DNA of 64,000 nucleotides, taken from Phoenix dactylifera (taxonomy: Eukaryota > Streptophyta > Magnoliopsida > Arecales > Arecaceae). Positions within the stretch are counted from its first letter, which is position 1; each line of letters opens with the position of its first letter. Shown here piece after piece: positions 33,601 through 47,100 of the stretch. The DNA is taken from assembly GCF_009389715.1 (NCBI RefSeq), contig NC_052404.1:9384745-9448744 (forward strand), given 5' to 3'. A program made the position numbers and the translations under genes. Below the pieces are notes generated by a model, which made no database searches, was not told the DNA's origin, and was given only the letters and a program-made list of their open reading frames with translations.

Positions 33601-35557
33601 TAATTCCTTCCATGTTTATCTCATGTTGTTTCAGGGTGATTATTCGGTCACTTGCAAGGAGAAATTTGGTGTAAAGAAACTTGGCTTCTTGGGGCTATAT
33701 GATTTGGAATCGGATCCTTTAAGTAAGGCTATTTCCTCATGGGACATTTCATTGTCAGAAGGGTGTGACAATATATGGACTTTAATACCTGATTTTAGGT
33801 CTAAATTACATCCTCACCAGAAGAGAGCTTTTGAATTTATATGGAGGAACGTTGCTGGATCTTTGAAGCCAGAAGAGATGAATCATCAGTCAGGCAAAAC
33901 TGGTGGCTGTGTGATCTCGCATTCTCCTGGGTCAGGAAAAACACTGCTGATAATCTCATTTCTTGTCAGCTACTTGAAACTATTTCCTCGAAGCCGACCT
34001 CTAGTGCTTGCTCCCAAGACAGCAGTTCATACCTGGTGCAGAGAGTTTCAGAAATGGGAGGTTTCAATTCCTCTATACCTGATTCATCGGGAAGAATGCT
34101 ATGGGAAAGAATTGTCAGCCTGCAAAATTAGAATGTTTTCTATAGATGCTCGCAGGCCAAACAGAAAAATGATGTACATTATGAGTTGTCTAGAAAAGTT
34201 AAGGAAGTGGCACGAAGAACCGAGCATTCTTCTTATGAATTACTCATCTTTTTTCTCCATGGCAAAAGAAGATTCAAATGTTGAATATAGGAAGTTCATG
34301 GCAGGTGTGTTGCAGAAAAGCCCAGGGCTTTTGATTCTAGATGAAGGTCACAACCCAAGAAGCACAAACTCCAAGTTGAGAAAGCTTCTGATGAAAGTGA
34401 AGACTGAATACAGAATTCTTCTATCTGGAACATTATTTCAAAACAACTTTGAGGAATATTTCAACACCCTATCTTTAGCAAGACCTCACTTTATTCATGA
34501 TGCTATAAGTGAATTGGATCCACATATGGTCAATATTTTCCATAGCAGAAAGCACAAGCGAGGAAAGAAAATAAATCGTGAAGAAAGACTAGCTAGAAAA
34601 CTTTTTGTAGAAAAAGTTGGCCAAAAAATTGAATCAAGTGAAGAAGATGATAGAAAGCAAGGTTTAGATTTGTTAAACAGAATCACGAGCAGATTTGTTG
34701 ACGTTCATGAAGGCGAAATATCAAACATGCTTCCTGGGTTGCAAATCTACACTCTCCTGTTGTCTTCAACAGATCTCCAGCAACAAATTTTAACGAAACT
34801 GCAAAACTCAGTAACACATAAAAGGTGCCCACTTGAGCTGGAGTCACTAATCACAGTTGGTTCTATCCACCCATGTCTGATAAAAGCAATAGCAGGTGTA
34901 GATAATTATTTCAGTGCAGAGGAGTTAAAGAATATTGATGCTTGTAAAGAAAACTACATGTGTGGTCCTAAAGTTAAGTTCGTAATAGATCTTGTGCACA
35001 AGTCCGCTAGCAGAGGGGAGCGAGTTCTGATTTTCTGTCACAATATCTCTCCTATAAACCTGCTCGTAGAGTATTTTGAGCTAGTTTTTGGATGGCATAG
35101 GGAAGAAGAAGTCTTGGTGCTTCGAGGCGATCAAGAGCTGTCTACGCGTGCAAAAATCATGGATAAGTTCAACGGAGACGTTAAAGGAAAAAGCAAGGTT
35201 TTGCTTGCATCAACCACTGCTTGTGCTGAAGGCATCAGTTTGACAGCAGCATCAAGGTTGGTTATGTTGGACTCAGAGTGGAATCACTCAAAGACAAGGC
35301 AAGCAATCGCTCGAGCATTCAGGCCAGGTCAGGAGAGAGTGGTGTACGTTTATCTGCTATTGGCATCAGGGACATGGGAAGAGGGCAAGTATGAAAGTAA
35401 TGCACGGAAGGGCTGGATGTCAAAGATGATTTTCATTGGCCAGTACATTGAGTACAGTTCTTCGAGGCAGGCTGATGATATTGATGATGAGCTTCTGAGG
35501 GAGCTGGTGGAGGAAGATCAGAGAAAGACCTTCCAGATGATAAAGAAACATGATTAA
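30635..35557 (+). CDS. CLSY1: CLASSY 1/2-like SNF2 chromatin remodeler
   Basis: Coding exons 30635-30683, 30995-31245, 31569-32819, 33375-33536 and 33635-35557. All have GT-AG borders and agree in phase, giving 1,211 residues (Arabidopsis CLSY1 is of similar size). The N-terminus has PFEAFYHGSWHG, LRMRSRKASSFDC and AGIDVCVLS, the plant-specific CLSY1/2 module. Acidic and KRRKLQPDRF-type basic stretches follow. The SNF2 helicase has Walker A HSPGSGKT (about 668-675), box II DEGH (about 807-810), LSGTLFQNN, and motif VI RAFRPGQERVVYVY (about 1125-1140). CLSY proteins associate with RNA polymerase IV and direct where 24-nt siRNAs and RNA-directed DNA methylation silence transposons. Box II is DEGH rather than DEAH, as in this family. 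The first exon is only 16 codons; its ATG was chosen because phase and PFEAF junction fit. No stop or frameshift is seen, so the gene looks functional. Confidence 0.92.
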
Positions 35558-37645
35558 TTTCTTGGATGTTTCCAGACTGAGGATTGTGCAACTTGATATA
35601 AGTTTTGTCTCTAGTTGTGAGAATATCACCTTGTCATTTTCCACCCGGAAAGGAAGTATACTGATGGAAAAGTAGTACTGCAAGTTGAATAATAGTTCTT
35701 GCAGTTTCATTCTGTAAACCTCACTTTTTAATTTTATATTATTGCAAAAATATTTTACTAAACTCTACACTGGTAGAAGTAGGCATGAAGGACCAATAAC
35801 TTATCACAAATAGGAGAACAACCGGTTATCTTGCAGAATCAACAGGTACGTGACTTTACATCAGCCATTAGAATGAATCTAGTATTCGCTGCATGAATCT
35901 ATTTTTACTGTTTCAAAACAACTATTTCCAAGTGTAGGGAAATTAATGCATTCTTTATGAGAACCGTGATGACTTCACTGGCTTACACACGTCACTGGAT
36001 ATTTTGTTCAGGTGCAATGGAATGAGGAAACCTGTTTGGCAACAACTCCATGGTTTCATATTCTTCGCCGGATACAAATTTCGACTTGGACATATTTCAC
36101 GAATTCAATTTGGAGATGTTAAGTGCTAGCTGAACAAATGATTTTAATTTGTACCAAAAAGAAAGAAATGATTTTTATGTTTGATACTAGGCTTTACTTT
36201 GACTGTTTGTACTCATGATGAATAGGTTTTGATGGATCCCAAATCTTTAAATTTTGGGACAATTAAATAGGGTGACAGAATCTTAAAATTATTGACATAT
36301 CAAATCATGCTTGTGTCTTCAGGACATCCAATAAAATTGGGACCATATTGCTGATTACAACAGGCTCAGGAAGAGGCAAAAATCATGTCCCTCGTGCCAA
36401 GCTTATTTATCTTTTTGCCCCCTGCCAATCCAAACTTTTTAGTTGACAATCTTTTGAAAGTGATGACTCCAGAGGAGGTCACTCATGAACTTTGACTCTG
36501 GCAATGGAAGCCCAGTCACTTTCTACAAGCAGGCTGAAATACTTTCAAGACTGTTGCTGAAACTAGATATCTCCTGGAGCCATTGGATCCTTGCCCTTAA
36601 TTCAGATGTGATAGGTCTTCATATGATCAATGCTGGGAATCCATTGCCTTAAAGTTCTTGTTGTGGCATTTTCTCCCTATGAAATGGTATTGATCTTTAT
36701 CTGTTTCCGTCTGGTGCAAAACACAATATTGCTGAAATTGACTATCACGGAGCAAGGGGAATTACTGTGTGTTTTCCGAAACCAGACAGGAGCACCCTTT
36801 AAAACCTGCCCCTGCCTGTGTATATTTTTGTTTTTTTTGTTTTGTTTTGTTTTGTTTTTGAGAGAGAGATAGGGAGGTCTATATTGTGCTTCAATTCTTG
36901 ATCCTGAACATTGCTTCATGTCAATACCCACTTAGTGGTCTCTAACATGATCAAGAACCTTTTAAGAATCTATCCTGCATCTAGATTCTTTAGTAACTGT
37001 GCAGCATAACTGACACAACTGAAGATTGCAGGGTGCAATGTAACTGGTAAAACAGAAGATTGAAGAGATTTATGATGGCAGTCTCGGTTGTAGCATGCTG
37101 GAACTATGTGAAACTTGCAACCAACATTAATTTATCTTTTGTAAAGCATGAATTAATCTTAGCAAGTGGGACGTGCTCAAACTCGTTGAAATTTCCCATA
37201 AAAATTTTGCTAAATATTGACTAGTGTCAGCAGACGACGTGCTTGGTCTAGTTGAAACTCGCTGGATTTCTCAGTTACGGCAATCCAACATACCAGAAAC
37301 TTTGTTGAAACTCGCGGCAAGAGGATTTTTTTTTAAAAACAGTCTCGGAAAGAGACTGTTTTTTTGGTCATAGAAATAAAAATGAAACACTAGTTTAACT
37401 TTGTCGCAGAAGTATTATTTCAAAAAAAAAAAAAACCGCAATTGGCCATAGAAGTAGATATGAACTAGTCTCAGGATCGCAGTGTGCCGGACTATAGAAA
37501 CTTTCACAAGATATTAAACGTGAACCAGTGAGAATTGGAGTTAATGCTGATTTTGAAGCTACCACTTTGATGCATCATGAAATGGGAGTTCATTTCCATT
37601 TTTCCTTTATTGTTTCATCCATTGGGAAAAAAAATATCCTTAAGA
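35558..37645. other. CLSY 3' flank and CLSY-BRCA2 intergenic DNA
   Basis: No gene supported. A TTTTG-repeat run occurs at about 36832-36859. Confidence 0.45.
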
Positions 37646-37647
37646 AC

Positions 37648-37940
37648 TTGTTTGGATGGTTAAGCTAAAAATTTTATTAAATTTATAGGTTGAAAGTATA
37701 ATCAAAAAAATTGTAGGATTACCAGCTGTGGCCTACATTCATATAAGTATACAGGAATAACTTCAGTGTAGGCTGGTGTGAAATTTATAGAGATAAAAAA
37801 AAAAAAATTATCGAGATTTTATAGTCAGTTCACTTCAAAATTATTTTTGAATGTTTATGAATATAGATCTCACCCAATTCATAATTCGATGGTTGTAATT
37901 CATAAATCTAATAAAATTTTTAGCTAAATCATCCAAATGA
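37648..37940. mobile_element. MITE in the BRCA2 promoter region
   Basis: Left TTTGGATGGTTAAGCTAAAA with following ATTTTATTA (from 37651) is inverted at the right as TAATAAAATTTTTAGCTAAA and TCATCCAAA (to 37937). That makes terminal inverted repeats of about 33 bp with three mismatches. The TSD is not clear. Its right end is about 230 bp before the BRCA2 ATG. Confidence 0.7.
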
Positions 37941-38090
37941 TAACCCGAATATACCTTAAAAAAAATTGCCGGGTCCGGGGCTTCTCAACAAATGAGCACC
38001 GGGGTCCGGAGGCGTTGCGTTCTTTTACTGGCGTTCGCCCTTCTGGAGGCGGCACCGACTCTATTTTAGAACTTTCCATCTTCCCGCCTC

Positions 38091-38098
38091 TCTTCCCT
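38091..38098 (+). promoter_or_regulatory. E2F-like site upstream of BRCA2
   Basis: TTCCCGCC resembles the E2F/DP consensus (one base short of WTTSSCSS) and lies 73 bp before the BRCA2 ATG. E2F control would suit an S-phase repair gene. This is motif matching only. Confidence 0.3.
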
Positions 38099-38170
38099 CC
38101 CCTTTCACTCCTTCGCACCGCAGAATTTCTCATCCTTCCTCACTTTCTTTCCTTACGGAAAAAAAGGCAC

Positions 38171-41100
38171 ATGCCGACGTCGCGGGATCGATTGACGTGG
38201 CAGATTCTTCCGACTGCCGGCGGCCACTTCCGGTGGAGCGCAGCAGGCGGAGATCCCGGGCGCCGGCCGGAACAGCCGCCGCCTGAAACCCTTGTTCTTG
38301 GCGAGGAGAACCACCCCGATTCTCGCCTCCCATCCATGGAAGATCTCGTGATCCAAGGTATTTTTACCCATTTAATCTTTGAGAAAAGGCGTTCTCCCGC
38401 CATTCGTCGTGATTCTTTGTGATTATTTTTTTCCCCAGCGCGTCAGAAGGTCATAGAAGGTGGTGATGGGGCTCGTTGTGGAGTGCCGATGTTCCGTACG
38501 GGATTGGGACGATCCGTTTCGGTGAGTGAGAGTTCGATTCGGAAGGCAAGTTCTTTTCTTGAAGGAGGAGATGCTACCGATAGAGGTAGATCAACAGTTC
38601 TTATGTAAATTCTTAGATAAAATGCACCATCGAGTCGTAAAATTTTTGTTTTTTAATTATTATGGGTCCGCTTGCCAGCATTCTTTCTTTTATTTCTTTT
38701 TCTCCTTTTTCAATCAATGAAGAAAAAGATTGGGAGAAGTTCACAAATAAATCGTGCCTCTTCTTATTTATAGTTATAAAACCTTATTTTTTTTCATTCA
38801 GAGGATGGTGGCGGTGCAGAGGGCTTTCCAATGTTTCGTACTGGTTATGGGAAGTCGGTTACCGTGAAAGAGTCTTCTATGAGGAAGGCAGCAGCTGTTC
38901 TTGAAGGAGTGGATATGGAGAAAGGTAAATCTTGCTTCTTTTTTTATTGTTTTCATTATCCAATAGCGAAAAGTTCTAGGAGTAGTTCACAAATGAATCA
39001 TGCCTTTTGTTCATCGGCTTATGTTGATATACATTTTTATCTTAGGATCTAAAATAAGTTTAGAGGATGGGGGTGCGGAGCACCTTCCAATGTTTCATAC
39101 TGGTTCTGGGAAGTCAGTTAGAGTGAGGCAGTCTTCTATCAGGAAAGCATCAGCTGTTCTTGAAGCAGTGGGTACGAACAAAGGTGACTCTGTTGCTCCT
39201 CTTCTTTGTGTACTCTGATTTTAACCACTTCTTGCCCTTTATTTATATATTGCTGATGTTTAATTACCAAGAGTGTCCCTGCTTTCTTTTAATTATTGCT
39301 CGTGTATGTTGGAATTAAAATGATAAATGCATCTAGAGGAACTTTAAGTTTGTCTGTGGTGCCAGCAGAATTTTATTTTATTTTTTAAATTTTAAAGCAA
39401 CACATTATGATATTTTGTCAAAAAATTCTGAATTGGTTATAGATGAAAATAAACATAATCTGTAAGATTTTACATATCTTTTAGAAATCATAAAACATTA
39501 AATTTCTTTTCTCTATTTTTCTTGTTGGGCACATCTCAATAAATTCAATAAGAATATATTTTATGACATGATTGCTTCCATTGTTCTTTATTTTTTTCTT
39601 AAATGGAAACGTGCTAAAATAATTTTGGGTACAGTTCATTAATTAATGCTGCATTCACACTGTCTCTTTACATATATGTGTTATTTGCATTTAGGAGCTG
39701 CAACAGTTTTGGAGGGTGGTGGCAGTGATGGGGGTTTTCCAATGTTTTGTACTGGATCGGGAAAGTCAGTTATGGTGAGTCAGTCTTCAATCAGGAAGGC
39801 AACTGCTGTTCTTGAAGGAGAAAATATTAAGAAAGGTAAATTGTCAGTTTTTCATCTTTTATTTTAATTAATTCTTGTCTATTTGCTTTTGCCCTTTATT
39901 TCTGTATTTTGAAATGGTATCTTTCTTAGTTGCTATTTGCGTGTCTCTCAAAACCAAATTTGGTCAAACAAATCCTTGGAATCTTTTGTCATTTGAAATA
40001 GAACAGTGCAAACTTGATCTGAAACTTTAAATGAGGTATGCATGTGAGTGCACATTATTTACCCCATATATTCATATACTTGATTAGTGCATTCATATAC
40101 CCCATAAGGATGCCGGTAAAGTGCGAACATTGGTGTATGATATACTTGATTAGTGCATTGTATGTGACAAGTCAGAAAAGTTTCACATCTAGCATTTATA
40201 ACCATCAAGTAATAAAGGAAAGATTCATATTTCATATTGTGCATTACCTGTTCTGCGGTGTGCTCAAGAAAAAACATTCACCAACAACGTCCTAATCTCT
40301 CTGTATATAGCCAACGAAGTCGTTATCTTCAGGTATATGAAATTGTTCACCATTTTTATTGGTCATCCCCAAATTACGTTAACCTGAAGCCTAACCCTGC
40401 GCTTTTCTCCACGCTAGATTTTTTTTCTGTACATTTGTTACACATATGTGAACCTTGACCATCATCTGGGCCTTGCGATCTCAAATACCTTACATTATTC
40501 CCCTAAGTATGGTTTCTTTTCCCTCCTCAAATCTCCAGCACTACTTCCCAGGAGTGTCAACTGGCATAATCCAATTGGCATGAGAAAGCTAGATACTGCT
40601 TTATAGTTGGATGGTGATGTTACAAGGTAACCTGCACTCTTTCAGGCCTTGTAATTTAAGTATTCAACACTTTATCCCACCTATGAGCATGCATACTCCT
40701 ATGGGCCAATTGTTAATGTTCTGCAAGCAGATTATAAACCATAGTTGCTATACTCTAAAGTTCTCAAAGTGCAGGATCATAAATATATCATGTTCGTAGG
40801 TTCATAAAATATTTGAAAATAATTTCTTTTACATATTCTCTGCTCTCTCAATTGATAAGCCATTCACTGTTTGGTACCTGTATTTTTCCCCTGACTTTGG
40901 AATCTTTGAACCCTCTTCAAGTTGGTAGCAATAATGATGGTGCTACTATGTTTGCACTGAATCTGGGAGGTCTGTATTACTAAAACCGCCTTCTATTAAA
41001 AAAGCACAGTCTGTTCTTCAAGATGGACATAATTTGGAAAGAGGTGATTAATTTTGATCTGTTTTTCTTTGTTCTGTGCATATTAGTTCTTTTTTTTTTT

Positions 41101-44100
41101 CTTATTCCGAGTTGACTTGAAAGCAATTCAACCTTTTTGTGCTAAGTGCATATAATAGAATTGTATATATTTCTTGAATCTTCTTTGCTGAATATGATTC
41201 TAGACCATTATCATTTTGCGTGGCTGAAAAGACTTAGCAATGAGCAATCAATATATCTTGGTGGTTGCATCTTATTGTTGTATTGTCCATACTCAACCTA
41301 TCTTCTGCTCTTTCTCTGTGCTATTAAGGGAAGGATAGAAAGAAAACCAAGAAGTGCAAAGATTTCCCTATGTATGGTTGGATGTCAAATCAACAATTTT
41401 ACAATGCTAATGACAAAAACAACAGAATTCCCCAACTAACCTGCACCACTAAATGCAATACCAACTATTGTTGCAAATCGCTATCTGTTGCATGACCTTG
41501 CATAAATAAATACTATTTGCTATGATGAGGTGCATGCCCATTTGTTGCCAACAATGCACGTGACACATTGATGAACATGGCACTAACATCATTATGTGGG
41601 CCTGTATTGGTTTCTGTTATTTCTTTTTCAAAATAATGCTTGATATTCTTCAAGGTGAATTACCTCTTTCGTATCAACCTGCACATGCGATGGTGAAAAT
41701 TAGCTATATATTATATGAAGTGCCTTTGCAATGTTACCGTAGCAGCGGTGTTACAGAACCATATAAGGAGTACCACATGGAATGTTGAAAAGCCTTCTTA
41801 CTCTAACAACTTTTGGGGATGTCCAAAAAACCCATGTAGAGAGATTATTTGCTTATCCCTTATGTTAGTTTGGTGATGTAAAAAATGCTAGAAGAACAAT
41901 TCTTTTAGCTTTTCTTGTTGGCTGAGACATAAGTTCGTAACTTGTTAGATTTTGATGATGCTTTTTAGTTATTTATTCCGATGAAACTAAATTGCATAGG
42001 ACAGTAATATGATTTATTCCAACTTAGGTAATTGACAATAGTTGAGCTGATTGCAGTTGTTGGTACCTAAACTTTTTATGAAGGTCCCCTAGTAGTGGAA
42101 TCAATAGTAAGGTCCGCCGTACTAACCGTACCGACATACCAGTGGGCGCCGGTACTGGTACGATACCGGTACCGTACCAAACCGAACGGTACTGTACCGG
42201 TTTGGCTGGTTCGGGCCAAAAGCCAAAAAAAATTTGAAGCCGGTACGGGCCGGTCGGTTCGAGCCGGTACCGGTTTGGTACGTACCGGTACCGACCGGTA
42301 TAGATTGTGAATGGTCGGAACTGAAAAATGTAGCTGTACCGTACCGGTCCGTACTGACCCGTACAACAGACTATGGCTCATACCTTATCAGTAAGACACC
42401 ACGGTAATAGATGCTTTCATGGAAGCTGTGTAATGACTAATGCATGATCTATGTCCAAATGCTTAAAATGAATGACAGAATGCACAATAGATACTAAGAC
42501 AAGTGTTGTCCTATAATGTAGTTCCACATACAGCAAATTTTTGTCCTATTTGTTTTTGCAACAATTTTGTCAAGATGATCCAATCAACGATGTTAATTTA
42601 TTTGCGAACATTTGCTATGTTATATGCTTGTTCATTATAACATCATTACTTATATCCGAGAATGATCTAAGCAGCAGGGATTTAAATTTCAACCAAGGTT
42701 TCAAATCCCGTAGGTTTGCCCCCATATCATTCATACGTGTGTGGTACGAGATATGGGCCTTCATATCTACCCATGGTTCACAGATCTGGATGATACTCCT
42801 GTATCAGTGGAGGTTGATTTATTTGTTATGGCATGAGACAGGGTCTGGTATGGCATGGTTGAGCTTTGACACCTTGAGTGAAGCCTTGTAGTGATCTGTT
42901 ACCACGCAACTATATCAATGGACAAGTTCTTGTTCAATCAAATATCATTATATCAGTTAAGTCAATCAACGTGGATTACCTTTACCTTGGCATTCCAACG
43001 CATTGGCCACAAGCATAATAACTATGCTGTGTGCTTGTTACATATTTCTCATGTCTTCATGAAAAAGGATTTGTATGTATGGATAAATGCCAATGATCAA
43101 TTATTTTTAGCACATATATTTCTTTTATCTGATTGTCGGATTTTGTTAATCTCTAAATTTCAATTTGCAGACCTGCTGCACAAACATACAGTGGATGGAA
43201 ACTCCAGTTTCTCTGATTCCCTTTTCCAGACAGGCTCTGGTAAAACTGTAAATTTATCTTCTTCTGGTCTTCTTAGGGCTTCTGCTTTGCTGGGTTTGGA
43301 GGGGCATAATGACCCTTCTATACAATGTTTCGAGCTTGCAATGGATCATTTGGATGCCAGGATAACTACTCCGAGGGAAAATCCACATGTGAAGCTCAAA
43401 TGGGATGTGAATTCTGGTAATACTGGCTCAATTAGAATTGACCCCATGGATGCACAATCAGTCCAAAGATATTCAAAGGATTTTTCCTTATCAAGAAACC
43501 AGTTGGCTAAAGATTCACTTCAAAATCCTCTGGGGTTTGAATTGCATTCATCTAATTCTACCCAGATGCATATTAAATTCCACACTGCAGGTGGAAGATC
43601 TATACAGATTTCTAGTGATGCATTACAGCGTGCAAGGAGCCTTCTTGTTGATTCAGACTCTGAAGTTCTACAGAATGATGAGAAAGCAGATCAACCATTT
43701 ATCTTGGTTCCTAAAGATGAGAGCGATTGTGGCAGGACTTTTTGGAATAAAGAAAACATCTCGTCTGTGCACCAAAATGCTGGAAAGTGCAAATCTGTGT
43801 CAGAACCCTTACCTTGCATACAATCATTTGCCAATCAAAAGGCGTCATCACATCCCCTTCAGGGTACCAATTCTCTGGGTGTTATGCTAGATCAAGTGAA
43901 TATCGGTAAGTTTGTTGTGGAGAACTTTCATCATTCAAATGGTAAAAAGTCTCACATGCAAAGGCTTCAAACAAAGACCTATATGTAACTCATACCGTCA
44001 TTGACTTTGTGAAAATGGTTCCAGAATGCAGACCATCAGGTGGAACACTGGTTGATATTTCAAATAACATTAGTTTGGATCATGCAAATATAAATCGGCT

Positions 44101-47100
44101 TTCCAGCGAAAAGAAAAGGCTCAGAAGGAGAAGCTCTGTCTCTCCATTTAAAAGGCCACGTAGTTCTAGGTTTGTTTGACTTCCATTTCTTTTTTTGTAA
44201 TTTCATGCAGTATCATATTTCCAATGTGTCATTGTACTTATGATGTGTTCTTGCTAGCTTTCATTCAGGTTCACTGCTCCTTTAAATGGCAGCATCTCTT
44301 CCTTGGCTACTGGTAATTGGTGCAATGTTATTGAAAGTATGGTTACCATATTTTTGCAGTATATTAATTGACCTACTTCTTGTAGATACATCCATGTCAG
44401 AAAATTGCTGTCGCAGAGTGAGGGTGTCCTCTCATTATCCATTTCAATTTAAGCGAAAGAATATTAAGGATTTCTTTGGCAAATGCACTAGTCAGCAAAA
44501 CATGGTATTTGATTCTCTGATTAGAAGTTCCTTTTTATTTATATATTGTATTTATCTGTCAGTATATTGACCTGTATTTTTATTCAGCTGGCACATCTAC
44601 CAGATGAAGTGAAACACATGAATGCAGATAATGCACTGCAATACAGATTTCGTGATGAATCTGGTGGCTATGAAATTGGGCCAGAAGCCTTTCAAAATAT
44701 GCTGCTTCAGTCTGGTGCTTCATTATTAAGTGCAACTAAAGAGTATGTTCTGCTGATCTTTTTAAAATTTCACCTGTATATCATTGTAGTTCTATGGTCC
44801 TAATTTGAAAGAAAAGTTTCTTTCATTCTGATTATGTGTTTTGCAAACTAGATCAATGATCACCAAAATTGAAGCAATAAGATTCCATACTGTCCTGAGC
44901 GCAGCTGAAATTTGATACAAGGATTTGGTACCAGCCTGCACTGCTTGGTGTGGTGCATACTGTACCGATCTGGTATGGTACAGAGGCTCAATACAGCACT
45001 GTAAGCTATTGTGCCAACTCCAGCAGCATATCATGTGTTAGTATGGTGGTGTACCATACACACCCAAGCCATGCTGCTAAGGTACCTATATGGTCCCTGG
45101 TTCTGAGACTGAAAACCTTGGTTTGATGTTTGGTTTTAGCCAGTTGTAGAAAAAAAGCTCAGACCTAAAATTATAGTGATCCTCTATTGCTCAAAGCTTC
45201 TTCAAGTTTTTCATAGCTTCAGCCTAACTGCATTATGTTTTAGCTACCTCTCTCAACCATTTCTACTGCCTCTCTCAACCATTTCTACTGAAAATTTGGT
45301 TATCATAATACAAATCGTCAAAATATTTAAGAGCAAAATCTTATAACACAACAAAAATTCTAAAGAAGTTTTGGAAAATATCAGCGGTGAAACACATTAA
45401 AACAAAAATAGTTCATATGTTATTATTGAAAATATCTTCATAATTCAGACTATTCAGTAGATGTGACATCTACATAAATGTTTACACTAATTCATAAATA
45501 ATCAATGGTATATGTTAGTTGACGGGTAATGTTTTCTCTGTCGGGCCACAATAAATTTGAAATAGAGCTTCTAATCAAAAAGTTTGGTTTGATCCTAGAT
45601 GCTGTTTTGGACTCCATATATGGAAATATGGTGGGCTAGGGAGTTTGTCTTAAGGGCCATATATTAATTGTCATATGTCTAGAAAGGAATCAGCTTTCAA
45701 GGAAGCATCTTTAAGAATATGTTATAGAGAAACGACTGTGCTGTTCCAATGACTTCAGCATGGTTGTTTTGTTGTGCTTCCTCCCTGTTTCTCAGATATT
45801 ACCCTTATACTCTTATTCTATTTTCAGCATATGTTCTTCTTTCTTTCGTTTTATTTATGAATTGAAGGTTACAGCATTGGCTGCCTACTGCATCTTAATC
45901 TGTATTTTTGTATCAAGATCTTTTAGTTGGGGATATATTATCTTGTTCTTGCACCTGCACTCGCTTTTTGATGCTTCTAACCCACTTTTTGATTGCTCAT
46001 TTTGAATTGCTACCATATCATATGAAAACCAACCTTAGGTTGGGCTAGCTTATATGGTAAACTTATGCTGTTTCACCGTGTTGCTATTTCTAAATCATAT
46101 GGCATGTTTAGCATACAACAGCCAAGTTCATTTATAGAAAAAAAGGAACAACACCATCAAATTATTAGTTATTTATTTCCTTTGTTGATCAATGTCCCTG
46201 ATATTGACACTTCTTTAATGTGCATGCTTCCTGAATTTGAGAGTCATGTAATCCTTGATTATAGGCAACTAGGGTTGTGCTAGTTTTGATTTTGAAATAG
46301 AATAACTTGCAGTACCACCAACTTTCCCTAGAAAATTTAAATTTTCTTTTCAAAAATTTAGGGAATTTTGTGACTAGGTTTTATATTTGAGCAACCCTTG
46401 ACCTCTGTTTCACATGAACAAACACCTAAATTCATATTCTTCCTGTCTCCTTTAATGGCACCTGTGGAGAGGCAAAGACACATGAACTTTGGCACAAACT
46501 TTTAGATTCAAGCTGATTTAACCTTGTTTTGGCAAACATAACGTATTATCATTCACCTTCCCCTGGGGCATACTTAAGTTCGATTAATTGGTTCCTATCC
46601 TGGATGAGATAGTGATTAATGCAATTTCTGTGGCTCTTCTATATATGGCGAAGTTTGGAGATGTGCTTATTATTTAAAACAATCCTGCATCTAATTAGAT
46701 AATTGTTAATTTTTCACTTAGTTTTTGTTTAGCTAGATGCTACATTTTGGTTTTTCTTGTATATTTTTCCCTTTAGGTGGGTCGCAAACCACTACAAATG
46801 GATTGTTTGGAAACTTGCAAGCCTCGAACGATGCTATCCGGTTCAAGCTAGTGGCAAGTACTTAACGGTGTCTAATGTGCTCGAGGAATTAAAGTACAGG
46901 TGAAATTCTTGCACTATCTTCTAATTCCAACATGCAAAAGTTTAAATTGCATGGGAATAATGTCTGTGCTATCATTGGATGTCAGGTATGAGAGAGAAGT
47001 CAACTATGGCCATAGATCAGCAATAAAGAAAATTCTGGATGGGGATGCATTACCTTCTTCTATGATGGTTCTATGTATTTCAGCAATCCATTATTCTGAA

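Noticed and set aside
33360-33674. Separate small gene between CLSY exons
   Set aside because: The sequence continues the CLSY protein; acceptor at 33374 and donor after 33536 fit its phase.
42541-43170. Open frames running into BRCA2 exon 6 from upstream (ATG at 42891)
   Set aside because: Upstream part is intron; the CAG acceptor at 43170 and the phase-1 join to exon 5 give the BRC-consistent start.
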